Source of the DNA: Myxococcales bacterium
GTDB lineage: Bacteria > Myxococcota_A > Polyangia > Nannocystales > Nannocystaceae
NCBI GenBank assembly: GCA_020633295.1
Contig: JACKDW010000011.1
Location: forward strand, 1-64,000
Length of the DNA stretch: 64,000 bases
Direction of reading: 5' to 3'
Each line of letters starts with the position of its first letter. Position 1 is the first letter of the stretch. Below the pieces are notes generated by a model. It ran no database searches. It was not told where the DNA came from and saw nothing but the letters and a program-made list of their open reading frames with translations. Shown here in pieces: positions 26,216-35,053 of the stretch. The position numbers and the translations under genes are program-made.

Positions 26216-28111
26216 TCACTCGCGCTGGGACCAGGCGGTCAGCGTGCTGGCGATCTCGTCGATGCGCGCCGCGGTCGCCGGCCCGAGGGAGTTGGTCTCC
26301 TCATAGTGATCGCCGGGCGCCTCGTCGAAGTAGGCGTTGGACGCGAGCTGAAAGTCGTACTCGGGGACGATGTAGCCGAGCTCGTCGTTGCCGAGACCGA
26401 TGATCCAGCGGAAGTCGCCCGCCATGCGCTCCTTGAGGTAGGGGCCGTCGGGGGAGCTGTCGACGTCGGGCGGGTTTGGGTTGTTCGGGTCGATGAAGTC
26501 GTAGACCGGGGAGCCGACGTGGGAGCCGTCGTAGCCGCCGATCGCGAGCTCGGGCAGCAGCTCGCCGGGGACCGAGAGCATCTCGAGCGGCCCGACGCGG
26601 ATGAGCGCCATCTCGGTGCACACGCTGTCAGGCCCGGTGAGCTCGTCGGGGCACTGCGTGCGGTCGATGATGCCGGTCTCGTACATGAGCTTGAGCGCGG
26701 CGTTCTCGAGGGTGGCCGTGAACTCCTGCGCGGCGAGCTCGAGCTTCGGATCCTGCACGGCGACGCCGTCGTTGATCGAGTCGATCGCGGCCTCGCCGAG
26801 CAGCTGGCCGATGGCGTCGGCTTTCTCGAAGGACGCGCTGCTGTACGAGAGGCCGTCGGGCGTCGTGACCTCGACGCCGAGCGTCGTCATCATCCCGCCG
26901 ACGGCGCCGTTGAGGAACACGCAGACGCCGCCGAAGCCCGGCTTGCCCGGGTTCTGGAGCCACTGCGAGCCCTTCTCGACGGCGCGCCGGAGCGCGTGCA
27001 CGTAGTCGCTGGTCAGGTAGAGGTTGTCGTCAGCGAGCGTCTCGGGGTGGCTGCCGAAGTTGACGAGCGTGGCGATGGTCTCGTCGTCACCGTCCACGAG
27101 CCGCAGCGCGGACAGCATCTCGTCGATGACGACGGGGTCGCGAGAGTCGCGGATCAGGTTGGCGACGCCCTTGGTGCCGTCGTAGTCGCCGATGTCGACC
27201 TGGCCGACGACCATGTAGTTGACCTCGCGCTTGTCGGCGAGCGCGAGCTTGACGGCGTCGAAGACCGCGTCGCGGACCTGCTGCTGGTAGGGCTCGTAGT
27301 AGCCTGTCTCGAGGATCTTCTTGCCCCACAGCCCCATGGTGTCGCGGCCCTCGTGGTTGTGCGTCGAGTGCACGAGCAGGTAGTCGATGTCGACGCCGCC
27401 CTCGGCCAGCTGCGCGCGGATGCGGTTTACGTCGTCCTGGAACCAGCCGACGACGTCGAGCGCGACGACGGCGAAGGTGGTGTTGCCCTGCTCGAGCACG
27501 ACCGCGCGCGCCCACAGGCCGTCGTCGTCGCCGAAGTAGCCGTCGGTCGCCTTGCGCACGCCCATGGCCGCGCGCCCGTTGCCGAAGCCCGCCATCCAGG
27601 CGGCCTGGAAGGTGTTGTCGCTCTCGTGCTCGTCCGGCCCGGTGTAGTCGGGGTCGCCGGGGCAGCGCTGGTCACAGCCGCAGTCGTTAAATGAGTCCTG
27701 CCCCTCGACGAACTTGAAGTCGCCGTTGAGGTCGTTCCAGGTCTCGAAGCAGTTCGGGACGATCGAGACCACGGACGCGCCGGCCATGAGCTTCGCGCCC
27801 GGCAGCTCGTCGCACGCGCCGCCCGGGTCGCCCGGGCAGTAGAGCGTGGGCGGCTCGACCCCGGTGTCCGACGTCGTCTCGCTCTCCGTCGTGCCGCCAG
27901 GGCCGCCGTCGCTCTCCGTAGAGGGCGCGCCGCCGCTCGACGTGCTGTCGCCGCTGCTGCCCGGGGCGCTCGTCGAGGAGGTGCCCGCGTCCGAGCTCGT
28001 GTAGTCCGTGTGGGGCTCCGAGCCGCAGCCAGGCGTGAGCGCGAGCGCGAGCGCCGAGACGATCGTCAACGCGGCGCTCCCGGTGGTCAGGACAATCGAA
28101 CGCGTACCCAT
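26216..28111 (-). CDS. Neutral-ceramidase-like lipoprotein
   Basis: 631 residues from an ATG at 28111. Lipoprotein signal (LALTPGC, Cys29) and a Ser/Thr/Gly linker to ~90. The remainder resembles the neutral/alkaline ceramidase N-terminal domain: a VVALDVVGW strand, the zinc-site motif LLVHSTHNHEG, NFGSHPETL, and FLNGAVGGMM at the place of the family's NGxxGD/VSP block, and LGNDELGYIVPEYDF near the end. The C-terminal Ig-like domain of true ceramidases is not evident. It may hydrolyse ceramides or other N-acyl lipids, plausible as myxobacteria make sphingolipids; substrate is inferred. Monocistronic, 225 bp after the M16 start. Confidence 0.75.
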   Translation of the reverse strand: MGTRSIVLTTGSAALTIVSALALALTPGCGSEPHTDYTSSDAGTSSTSAPGSSGDSTSSGGAPSTESDGGPGGTTESETTSDTGVEPPTLYCPGDPGGACDELPGAKLMAGASVVSIVPNCFETWNDLNGDFKFVEGQDSFNDCGCDQRCPGDPDYTGPDEHESDNTFQAAWMAGFGNGRAAMGVRKATDGYFGDDDGLWARAVVLEQGNTTFAVVALDVVGWFQDDVNRIRAQLAEGGVDIDYLLVHSTHNHEGRDTMGLWGKKILETGYYEPYQQQVRDAVFDAVKLALADKREVNYMVVGQVDIGDYDGTKGVANLIRDSRDPVVIDEMLSALRLVDGDDETIATLVNFGSHPETLADDNLYLTSDYVHALRRAVEKGSQWLQNPGKPGFGGVCVFLNGAVGGMMTTLGVEVTTPDGLSYSSASFEKADAIGQLLGEAAIDSINDGVAVQDPKLELAAQEFTATLENAALKLMYETGIIDRTQCPDELTGPDSVCTEMALIRVGPLEMLSVPGELLPELAIGGYDGSHVGSPVYDFIDPNNPNPPDVDSSPDGPYLKERMAGDFRWIIGLGNDELGYIVPEYDFQLASNAYFDEAPGDHYEETNSLGPATAARIDEIASTLTAWSQRE

Positions 28112-28249
28112 CGCTGTTCACGATACCCCGATCGGGAGATCAGTGTACAGGCACCTTCTTCGAACGCGGGTCGCCCTTGGGGTCTGTGGACCGCGCGGAG
28201 GCGTCATCGCCTGAGCGTTCGTCCGTGACGACCTCGCTACCTACCGCAC

Positions 28250-29710
28250 CTATCGAACGCAGCGAGCGAGCAGCGCGTCGTCGGGCTCCGCCGGGATGAG
28301 CTCCCATGGCGCGGCCGGGTCGGGCGGCGAGAAGCCTGACACCTGGGCGGCGGCGCCGTCGCTGGCCCACACGGGCCCGGGCCCTCGGAACACGCTGGCG
28401 ACGCGCTGGATCTCCGCGATCGTGGGCAGCCGCCAATCGTCGTAGGTGCCGACGCCGGTGAGCTCGACGCGGAGCAGCTCGCAGAACCGGGTCGCCTCGG
28501 CCTGGTTGACGGCCTCGGCGACGCCGCCGAACAGGGTCAGGCTCTGCTCGGTATAGGTGAAGGGCACGGCCACCGCGGGCTCGGGGACGGTGAGCGCGGT
28601 GTCCGTCGCGGGGTCGAGATCGGCGGCGCAGCGAAACCCTCGGCGGTGAGCGTTGCCGTGCCATGGCCAACCCTCGAGCTCGCGCGCGGGCATGTGTTCG
28701 GGGTAGGTGTCACGCGCGGCGCGGCGCGAGCCGGCGATCCCGTGCTTGTAGACGAAGCGCTCGGGGTCCTGGGATGTCGCGCGTTGGCAGGCGGGGGTCG
28801 GCGAGGGACCGCACGCGGCGCCGACCTCGAACGCACGCCGCGAGCGCGCGACCGGGCCGTTCGGGTCGCGAAACTCCCCCTCGAGGTAGCCGCGCAGCCC
28901 GACATCGGGATCGTAGGAGTCCGCGACCCACTCGGTCGCGTTGCTGCCCATGCCGAGGATGTTGAAGTAACTCGAGTCGGATCGCATTCTCCCGGCCGGG
29001 TAGAGGCCGGGCGGCAGCGCGTCGTCGAGCTCGTTGCCCCAGGGGTACTTGCGGGCGTCGACGCCCCGCGCCGCGTACTCCCACTCGGCCTCGGTCGGGA
29101 GTCGACCGCCGCGCGCCTCGCAGAACGCTGCGGCCTGGGCGTGGCGGACGCAGGTCTGCGGGAGGAAGCCCGCGCGGTCCTCGGGCTGCGACGCGGCCGG
29201 ATCCTCCAGGCCTTCAGGACAGACGGCGGGTGTGCAGCGGCCCTCGTCCACGCAGGCCTGATAGGCGCTGCGCGTCACCTCGAACAGGTCGATCCAGAAC
29301 GCGTCGACGGCGGCGTAGCGCGGCGGCTGCCCGCTCCACTGCACGTGGGGGGTCTCGCGCGCGGCGCTGCCGTCATAGCCGAGGTAGGGGATATGGCCCA
29401 TGACGAAGGAGCCGCGCGGGATCTGGACCTGCTGCACGTGGGGCGCCTGGCGGGTGTAGAGGCTGACGCACTCGCCCTCGGGCGTGCGCCCGGTCCAGCG
29501 CTCACAGCCGTCGGCGCTCGTCGGCTCTTGGGAGTTCTTGACGGCGTCGACGAGCGCCTGTGGATCGATCTCCTCGCCGACGGGCGCGGGCTCGGGGCTG
29601 TCGACATAGTCGTACTGCCCGCTGGCGCGCTCGCAGGCGCCGAGGAGCAGCGGCGCGATCACGAGGAGCGCGCGCGTCCAGGCGGAGTCACGGGGGTCAG
29701 TCAGCCGCAC
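28250..29710 (-). CDS. FGE-like (sulfatase-modifying-factor) domain lipoprotein
   Basis: A GTG start at 29710 overlaps the symporter's end by 14 bp. Signal with LLLGAC (Cys26). Residues ~95-360 form an FGE-sulfatase domain: IPRGSFVMG, AVDAFWIDLFEVT, RLPTEAEWEYAARG, YPWGNE, NILGMGSNATEWVADSY and RRGFRCAAD. The Cys pattern of active formylglycine generators is absent. Residues ~390-486 add a DUF1566-like end (AVNQAEATRFCELL, DDWRLPTIAEI, WASDG). It is probably a surface or periplasmic binding protein. Its link to the upstream transporter by overlap suggests co-expression. Confidence 0.82.
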   Translation of the reverse strand: MRLTDPRDSAWTRALLVIAPLLLGACERASGQYDYVDSPEPAPVGEEIDPQALVDAVKNSQEPTSADGCERWTGRTPEGECVSLYTRQAPHVQQVQIPRGSFVMGHIPYLGYDGSAARETPHVQWSGQPPRYAAVDAFWIDLFEVTRSAYQACVDEGRCTPAVCPEGLEDPAASQPEDRAGFLPQTCVRHAQAAAFCEARGGRLPTEAEWEYAARGVDARKYPWGNELDDALPPGLYPAGRMRSDSSYFNILGMGSNATEWVADSYDPDVGLRGYLEGEFRDPNGPVARSRRAFEVGAACGPSPTPACQRATSQDPERFVYKHGIAGSRRAARDTYPEHMPARELEGWPWHGNAHRRGFRCAADLDPATDTALTVPEPAVAVPFTYTEQSLTLFGGVAEAVNQAEATRFCELLRVELTGVGTYDDWRLPTIAEIQRVASVFRGPGPVWASDGAAAQVSGFSPPDPAAPWELIPAEPDDALLARCVR

Positions 29711-31193
29711 GGATGAACCTCTTCAGGTGCGACTTTGCCATGGACGGGAGGGCGAGCGACAGCGCGATCATCACGCCGAGGTTGAGGAGGAGGCCGATGA
29801 CGCCGATCTGCAGGCCGAGGGGGTTTAACTGCGCGTAGCGCTCGGGCGCGAGCTGCATCAGCGTGAACAGCAGGATGACGGCCGCGAGCCCCGAGCACAG
29901 GCCCCACTCCGCGCCGGCGCGGTTCGCTCGTCGCCAGTACAGACCGAGCAGCGTCAGCGGCACGAACTGGATCGGCACGGCGTAGGCGAGCAGCAGGAGG
30001 TCGACGATCGAGATCCGCGCGGTCGCCTCGAGCAGCAGCAGGCCGAGCGCGCCCATGACCACGATGACGACCCGCATCGCGCGTGTCTGCTGGCGGTCCT
30101 CGAGCCGCGCGCCGAAGCCGACCACGAGCACGTCGCGGACGAAGATCGAGCCGCCGCCGTGCAGCAGCGCGTCGCCGGTGGACATCGAGGCGGCGAGCAC
30201 GGCGAAGCAGACGAAGCTGAACGCGAGCGGTCCGGCGCCGAGCTGTGGCAGGCGCACGATCCACAGCAGCACCGTCTCGTCCTGGGGCGCGCCGGGCTGC
30301 AGGAGCGCCGCGTAGCCGAGGAAGATCAGCGGCACGAGGAAGAACAGGAAGGTCGGGTAGACCACCACCGAGAGCTGCACGAGCCGGGCGCTGCGGGCGG
30401 TGAAGCTCTTCATGAACACCTGCGGCCACATCGTGAAGCCGAGCACCGACACGAGCACCTCGGAGGAGTACTTGAACAGCGACGTCGGGTGCGACGCGGG
30501 GCCGGGGAGGGTGAGGTACTCGGGCCGCGTCGCCACGACGATGTCGAGCATGGGCGCGACGCCGCCGTAGAGCGCGCGTGGGATCCACAGACCGAGGATC
30601 CAGACGACGACGATCATCACGACGCCCTGGAGCACGTTGGTCCAGCCGACGCCCCGCATGCCGCCCACGACGACGTAGGCGACGACGACGGCGTAGACGA
30701 CCGCGGCGCCGACGGTGCGATCCCAGCCGACCGCGGCCTCCATGACGATCCCGGCGCCCTTGAGCTGAATGACGAGGTAGGGGATGAACGCGGCGACCGT
30801 CGCGATCCCCATCACCGTCGTCACGAGCCGGCTCTGGAAGCGCGCGCCGAGCAGCTCGGCCTGCGTCACGTAGCCCTCGCGCGCGCCGATCCTGCGCACG
30901 CGCGGGCCAAAGAAGAACATCGGGACGAAGCCGACGGAGCCGAACGCGAGGATGTAGAACACGTCCGCGCCGCGGGAGACGACGCGCTGCGGGGTGCCGA
31001 GCAGCGCGAAGGCGCTGAAGACCGTGGCGCCCATGACGAAGTACATGACGACCGGACCGAACGCGCGCTCACCCGCGACGAAGTCGCTCGTGCCGCCGCC
31101 TCCGCGCCTGCCCGCGACGAAGCCGACGCCGAGCGCGATCGCGAGGTAGGCGAACACGACGATCCCGGGGAGCGCGTCGATCACGTCCATCAC
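29697..31193 (-). CDS. Sodium:solute symporter (SSS) family transporter
   Basis: 498 residues from GTG 31193, or 497 from the ATG at 31190, with about 13 hydrophobic segments. The start (VVFAYLAIALGVGFVAGRR, DFVAGERAFGP) and the conserved GATVFSAFALLGTP and AYVVVGGMRGVGWTNVLQG stretches are typical of SSS transporters such as those for acetate, pantothenate or proline. The segment AASMSTGDALLHGGGSIFVRD carries the Ser/Thr pair expected at the Na2 site. It takes up an organic solute with Na+; the substrate cannot be named. The ATG overlaps the TGA of the small upstream gene (TGATG), so translation is coupled. Confidence 0.88.
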   Translation of the reverse strand: MMDVIDALPGIVVFAYLAIALGVGFVAGRRGGGGTSDFVAGERAFGPVVMYFVMGATVFSAFALLGTPQRVVSRGADVFYILAFGSVGFVPMFFFGPRVRRIGAREGYVTQAELLGARFQSRLVTTVMGIATVAAFIPYLVIQLKGAGIVMEAAVGWDRTVGAAVVYAVVVAYVVVGGMRGVGWTNVLQGVVMIVVVWILGLWIPRALYGGVAPMLDIVVATRPEYLTLPGPASHPTSLFKYSSEVLVSVLGFTMWPQVFMKSFTARSARLVQLSVVVYPTFLFFLVPLIFLGYAALLQPGAPQDETVLLWIVRLPQLGAGPLAFSFVCFAVLAASMSTGDALLHGGGSIFVRDVLVVGFGARLEDRQQTRAMRVVIVVMGALGLLLLEATARISIVDLLLLAYAVPIQFVPLTLLGLYWRRANRAGAEWGLCSGLAAVILLFTLMQLAPERYAQLNPLGLQIGVIGLLLNLGVMIALSLALPSMAKSHLKRFIRAAD

Positions 31194-31426
31194 GGGGCCT
31201 CCCCGTCGTCGTCACCGTCCTCGGGGCCGTCGGCCCACCGGCCGATGTACAGCGCGGTGAGCACCGCGGTGTTCGCGGCGATCACCAGGAGGACATAGGT
31301 CAAGGACCAGGGCAGGCCAAAAACGCGCGGTTCGATGTGGTTACCGAACCACCCATAGATTGGCCAGATCAGCGCGAGCGTCGCGCCGATAAAGTAGAGG
31401 ACCGATAGTCTGGTTGCCCTAGCCAT
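31190..31426 (-). CDS. Small two-helix membrane protein (DUF3311-like) coupled to the symporter
   Basis: 78 residues from an ATG at 31426; an upstream extension to 31522 looks non-coding. Two hydrophobic helices (LSVLYFIGATLALIWPIYGW and SLTYVLLVIAANTAVLTALYI) and an acidic tail. Small proteins with this layout (DUF3311 and similar) are often encoded directly before SSS symporters and are thought to be their auxiliary subunits. The stop codon overlaps the symporter start. Confidence 0.75.
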   Translation of the reverse strand: MARATRLSVLYFIGATLALIWPIYGWFGNHIEPRVFGLPWSLTYVLLVIAANTAVLTALYIGRWADGPEDGDDDGEAP

Positions 31427-32103
31427 CGCTACAGCGGGACGGTAGCGCGACCCGCCGTGTGCGGCTAGCGGGCCGAAGACCATGTTCCGGGCCGAAGTGA
31501 AGCGTGTGCGCGTATAGCGCATCTTGCTCGTGCGTGCGGCGCTCTGTACGCATTTCGAGAACTTGGACGCCGGAATCTCACATTACGTTAGATTTTTTTG
31601 TTGGCTGGGCGGAGATTTTTCCGAACCCTAGATCGGCGCGAAAATCGCGGAGACCGCATCCTGGCCTGGAAATCGGTCCCAATTCTCGCGGCTCCGCGCG
31701 CTTTCGTCTCGAGGGCTTCGCGGATTTTGCGCGGTTTCACGGGTGGAGGTTGGGAGGCGCCACTGGCACCGCTCGAGTTGCCAGCCCATGCTTGAAGCGT
31801 CGCTGCCGCGATCGTCAAACGGAACTTGACAGCGCCGAGACCGCGAGTCCCGCGTAGCGACGACTGGATCCGGACCTGAAACAGTCAGCGAGCCGCCAGC
31901 GTTCTCAAATCTGAGGACGTCCGATCCGCAACGAGACTGTCCGACGTATTCGGATTCAGACAGCGCACCCTCGAGACCCCACTTCGCGGGGTCGAGTGAC
32001 CTCATCCTGTCCTGGAATCATGCCTGTAATCGCGCTGCGCGGCGCGTGAGTCGAGCACCGTCAACCACCGCTCGTGTCGAGCACCCACCAGAGGAGAACC
32101 GAA
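31427..32103. other. AT-richer intergenic region
   Basis: 677 bp between divergent genes. Around 31570-31625 there is an AT-rich patch with a T7 run (31594-31600). No reading frame has convincing codon use. At the right end AGGAG (32093-32097) is spaced well for the ATG at 32104. The base composition is clearly less GC-rich than the surrounding genes. Confidence 0.5.
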
Positions 32104-32562
32104 ATGAGCCTACTCGCCAATATCGATCACCTCGCGGCCGCCAAGGGGATCGTCGCGCTCTGCGTCGACTCCCCGAACAGCGCCCGCAAGTTTCGCGGCG
32201 TTGAGACCTGGAACGCGATCCTGGAGGGGGCTATCAGCCTCCTGAGCCTCACGGACGAGTCGACCATCCGGCTCGTGATCGGCAAGCACACGATGGTGGT
32301 CCAGCGAGAGCTGGGCGAGACCGTCGCGGTCGTGCTGCCCACCGGCCACGCCATCGCCAAGTCCCTGCGCCGCATGATTCGCCGTATGGCCAAGAAGGAC
32401 CGCGGTCCCTACGTCGTCAAGGCCGACCCCGCCGCGCACATCCAGAGCGCGCCGACGCAGCCGCCTGCGGCCCCCAAGGCGACCCTGTCGCAGGTCAGCG
32501 TGCAGCCGACGCTGCAGAGCGCGCCCGGGCACATCGACAGCGCGCGTGATCACGTCAATTGA
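32104..32562 (+). CDS. Small protein of unknown function, possibly Roadblock/LC7-like
   Basis: 152 residues. The ATG at 32104 is chosen over one at 32074 because AGGAG precedes it at good distance. Residues ~1-95 look like one alpha/beta domain: ANIDHLAAAKGIVALCVDS, then a helix AWNAILEGAISLLSL-type, strands IRLVIGKHTMVVQ and ETVAVVLPTGH, and a basic helix KSLRRMIRRMAKK. The strand-helix pattern is reminiscent of Roadblock/LC7 domains that partner small GTPases in myxobacteria, but the match is weak. The last ~50 residues are a Pro/Gln/Ser-rich tail. It stands alone, flanked by AT-rich DNA on both sides. Confidence 0.55.
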   Translation: MSLLANIDHLAAAKGIVALCVDSPNSARKFRGVETWNAILEGAISLLSLTDESTIRLVIGKHTMVVQRELGETVAVVLPTGHAIAKSLRRMIRRMAKKDRGPYVVKADPAAHIQSAPTQPPAAPKATLSQVSVQPTLQSAPGHIDSARDHVN

Positions 32563-32581
32563 GGAATCACGTCAGTTGATT

Positions 32582-32639
32582 GATGTCGACTGATTTGCGT
32601 CAGCTGGTTCAAATCGACTAACTCGAATCAGCTGACATC
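32582..32639. repeat. Imperfect inverted repeat, 14-bp arms
   Basis: GATGTCGACTGATT (32582-32595) pairs with AATCAGCTGACATC (32626-32639) at 12 of 14 positions, with a 30-base loop that itself holds CAGCTGGTTC-type repeats. It lies in the AT-rich gap between convergent genes. Confidence 0.7.
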
Positions 32640-32642
32640 ATC

Positions 32643-32673
32643 CCGGGTCGAGCTCCCGGTCTGCTCGACCCGG
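32643..32673. terminator. Bidirectional hairpin terminator
   Basis: CCGGGTCGAGC (32643-32653) pairs perfectly with GCTCGACCCGG (32663-32673), 9-base loop, just before the stop of the convergent SolA-like gene. Confidence 0.8.
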
Positions 32674-32682
32674 CGCGTCGCG

Positions 32683-33873
32683 TCACCGCGCGTCGCGATG
32701 CCGGGCGTATGAGAACAGCTCGGGGGTCCGCGCGGCCGCGCCCCCGAGCGTGAGCTCCGCGGCGATCCGGCCGATCGCCGGCGCGAACTTAAAGCCATGT
32801 CCTGAGAACCCGGCGGCCACGGTCACGCGCTGGTCGGCCGGGTGCAGGTCGACGAGGAAGTCCCACGAGGGCGTGCAGCCGTACAGGCAGACCTTCGCCA
32901 GCTCGATGGGCCCGCGCGCGTCGGGGAGGTAGCGCGCGAGGAAGCGGCGCAGCGGCTGGAGGTCGCGCTCGTCGTCGATCGCCCGATCGACGCGCTCGGG
33001 GTCGACCGTCGTGGCGTCGTCGGCCCCCGCCTGGACGCGGTCGAAGGTGGCGGTGGTGTGGCAGGCGAGCTTGAAGCCGCCGTAGCCGGGCAGGTGCGGG
33101 AAGCCGTAGAAGAAGCCCTCGGGGGTGAGGCCGGCCCAGACCGGCGCGCGCGCGAGCGCCTCCTGCCGCGCGGGCGCGGGCGTCGTCCAGGCGAGGACGC
33201 GACGGCGCGCGACGAGCCCGGGCAAGAGGCCCGGGAGCAGCGCGCCCGTGAACGCGCCCGCGCAGACGACCACGCGGTCAGCGGGGAGCAGCGCGCCCTC
33301 CTCGAGCAGCACGCGCGGGCGGTCGCGGCCGAGCACGAGCTCGCGGACGCGGACGCCGTGGCGGATCTTCGCGCCCGCGGCCGCGGCCTCAGCCCACAGC
33401 GCGTCCATGCAGGCCCGCACGCGCAGGTAGCCGCCGGAGGGCGTGTAGCAGACCTCCCAGCCCGCTGGGACATGAAACATCGGCCATCGTTCGCGCGCGG
33501 CGGCGGGCGCCAGGCGCTCGTGCGTCACGGCGCTCGCGCGGCAGGCGGACAGCGTCGCGGCGTAGTCGGCGTTGTCCGGGTGACCGAACTCCACGAGACC
33601 TGTCTGAACGAGCAGCTCTTCCTCGCGCCGGCGCCCGAGCGCGCGCCACTCGTCCTCCGCCTCGCGCACGAGCCCGATGTAGCGCGAGCCCTCGTGGTAG
33701 GCCTGCCGGATGATCCGCGTGTGCCCGCCGTGGCTGCCGAGCTCGTGCACGTGCCCGTGACGCTCGAGCACCAAGACCTCGGCGCCGCGCCGCGCGAGCG
33801 CCCACGCGGCCGCGAGCCCGATCGCGCCGCCGCCGACGACGATGACCGTCTCCGACGTCGTCGACGTCGACAA
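32683..33873 (-). CDS. solA: FAD-dependent N-methyltryptophan/sarcosine oxidase-like enzyme
   Basis: 396 residues. N-terminal FAD-binding VVGGGAIGLAAAWALARRGAEVLVLE, then the monomeric sarcosine oxidase family motif SHGGHTRIIRQAYHE and, at ~320, KVCLYGCTPSWDFLVDLHP, whose Cys is in the position of the residue that covalently holds FAD in MSOX/MTOX. It oxidises secondary amines such as sarcosine or N-methyl-L-tryptophan to formaldehyde, H2O2 and the free amino acid. The start lies 3 bp after the stop of tryptophan 2,3-dioxygenase, so N-methyltryptophan is an attractive but inferred substrate. Last gene of the long leftward run. Confidence 0.85.
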   Translation of the reverse strand: MSTSTTSETVIVVGGGAIGLAAAWALARRGAEVLVLERHGHVHELGSHGGHTRIIRQAYHEGSRYIGLVREAEDEWRALGRRREEELLVQTGLVEFGHPDNADYAATLSACRASAVTHERLAPAAARERWPMFHVPAGWEVCYTPSGGYLRVRACMDALWAEAAAAGAKIRHGVRVRELVLGRDRPRVLLEEGALLPADRVVVCAGAFTGALLPGLLPGLVARRRVLAWTTPAPARQEALARAPVWAGLTPEGFFYGFPHLPGYGGFKLACHTTATFDRVQAGADDATTVDPERVDRAIDDERDLQPLRRFLARYLPDARGPIELAKVCLYGCTPSWDFLVDLHPADQRVTVAAGFSGHGFKFAPAIGRIAAELTLGGAAARTPELFSYARHRDAR

Positions 33874-33876
33874 CGC

Positions 33877-34992
33877 TCAGGCCTCCTCCAGCGCGAAGCC
33901 GTAGGGCTCGGTGTGCTCGAGCCGCGGCAGGCGCTCGCGCTTCATCAGGAGCGTGCGCACGGCCCAGATGTCGTGGAAGACGCGGTAGCGCAGCGCGGTC
34001 TGGTCGAGGTACTCGACGCCCGCCGAGCCGCCGGTCCCGGTGCGGCGGCCGATCACGCGCTCGACCATCCGCGCGTGGCGTTGACGGAAGATCACGATCG
34101 CCTGCTCGAGCGCGACGATCGCGTCGAGGACCTCGCGCGGCCAGGCCAGCAGCGGGAGCTCGCGGTAGCTCTCGATGAACAGCAGCGCGGCGCGGATCCG
34201 CGAGCTCCTCGCGCGCTCCGCCTCGGGCTTGTCCTCCGCCAGGAGGAACGCGCGCGCGTTCTCTGCCTCCCGGCGGTAGCGCTGGGTCAGGCGCGAGTGC
34301 TCGTCCTCGGGCGCGTCCTCGATCGCGCGGCGCAGCACCGACTCGAGGTCGTCTCGCTTGGCGCGGACGTAGTCGTCGACGAAGGCGCGCACGACCGTCT
34401 CGTCCCCGTCGCGATCGGGCGTCGAGCCGTTGATCGGGGTGCGGAACAGCCAGCTCGTGAGCGCCTCGCGCAGCGGCGGGCGGTCCTCCAGCCGCGCGAC
34501 CACGCGGCGGAAGGCGGGCGAGGGCGTGCCGTCCTCGTGGCGCAGCGCGTCGAGGTAGCTGTTCTCGTTGCCGAGCGAGATCCGGTCCTCGGCGCGCAGC
34601 CCGAGCAGGATCTCGATCTCGCGCAGCTGGGCTGACTGAAACCCGCTCGCGGGGCTGAGCTTGTCGCGAAAGCCCAGGTAGTCGCGGGTCGTCAGCGTCT
34701 CCATCAGCGCGAAGTGGGACGAGACCTGCCGAAACAGCAGCTCGGTGCGCCGCAGGCCCCGGACGGCGGTCGAGAGCGACTGCTCGGCGACGTGCTCGGC
34801 GGCGAACAGGTCGCGGATGGCGACCAGCTCGCGGAGCACCAGCTTGAACCACAGCTCGTCGATCTGGTGGATGACGATGAACATCACCTCGTCGTTGGCG
34901 AGGCCCGACTCATCGCCGTCGAGGCCGGTCTGAAGCGCGAGCAGCTCCTCGGTCTTGATGTAGTCCCAGTATGTCGCTGGCCGGCGTTTCAT
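33877..34992 (-). CDS. kynA: Tryptophan 2,3-dioxygenase
   Basis: 371 residues from the ATG at 34992, where homology begins (TYWDYIKTEELLALQ); the open frame upstream is not conserved. Family hallmarks: DEVMFIVIHQIDELWFKLVLRE with the distal His that binds tryptophan, the ETLTTRDYLGFRDKL block, and FRQRHARMVERVIGRRTGTGGSAG with the proximal heme His and the GTGGS loop. It opens the indole ring of L-Trp to N-formylkynurenine, the first step of the kynurenine route. Other kynurenine genes (formamidase, kynureninase) are not seen nearby. Co-transcribed with the SolA-like gene. Confidence 0.95.
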   Translation of the reverse strand: MKRRPATYWDYIKTEELLALQTGLDGDESGLANDEVMFIVIHQIDELWFKLVLRELVAIRDLFAAEHVAEQSLSTAVRGLRRTELLFRQVSSHFALMETLTTRDYLGFRDKLSPASGFQSAQLREIEILLGLRAEDRISLGNENSYLDALRHEDGTPSPAFRRVVARLEDRPPLREALTSWLFRTPINGSTPDRDGDETVVRAFVDDYVRAKRDDLESVLRRAIEDAPEDEHSRLTQRYRREAENARAFLLAEDKPEAERARSSRIRAALLFIESYRELPLLAWPREVLDAIVALEQAIVIFRQRHARMVERVIGRRTGTGGSAGVEYLDQTALRYRVFHDIWAVRTLLMKRERLPRLEHTEPYGFALEEA

Positions 34993-35053
34993 CGCGCACT
35001 GACGCTGCCACTCGGATACGCGTGAGGCAACGCCCAGGCCGGCTTGACGGCGT

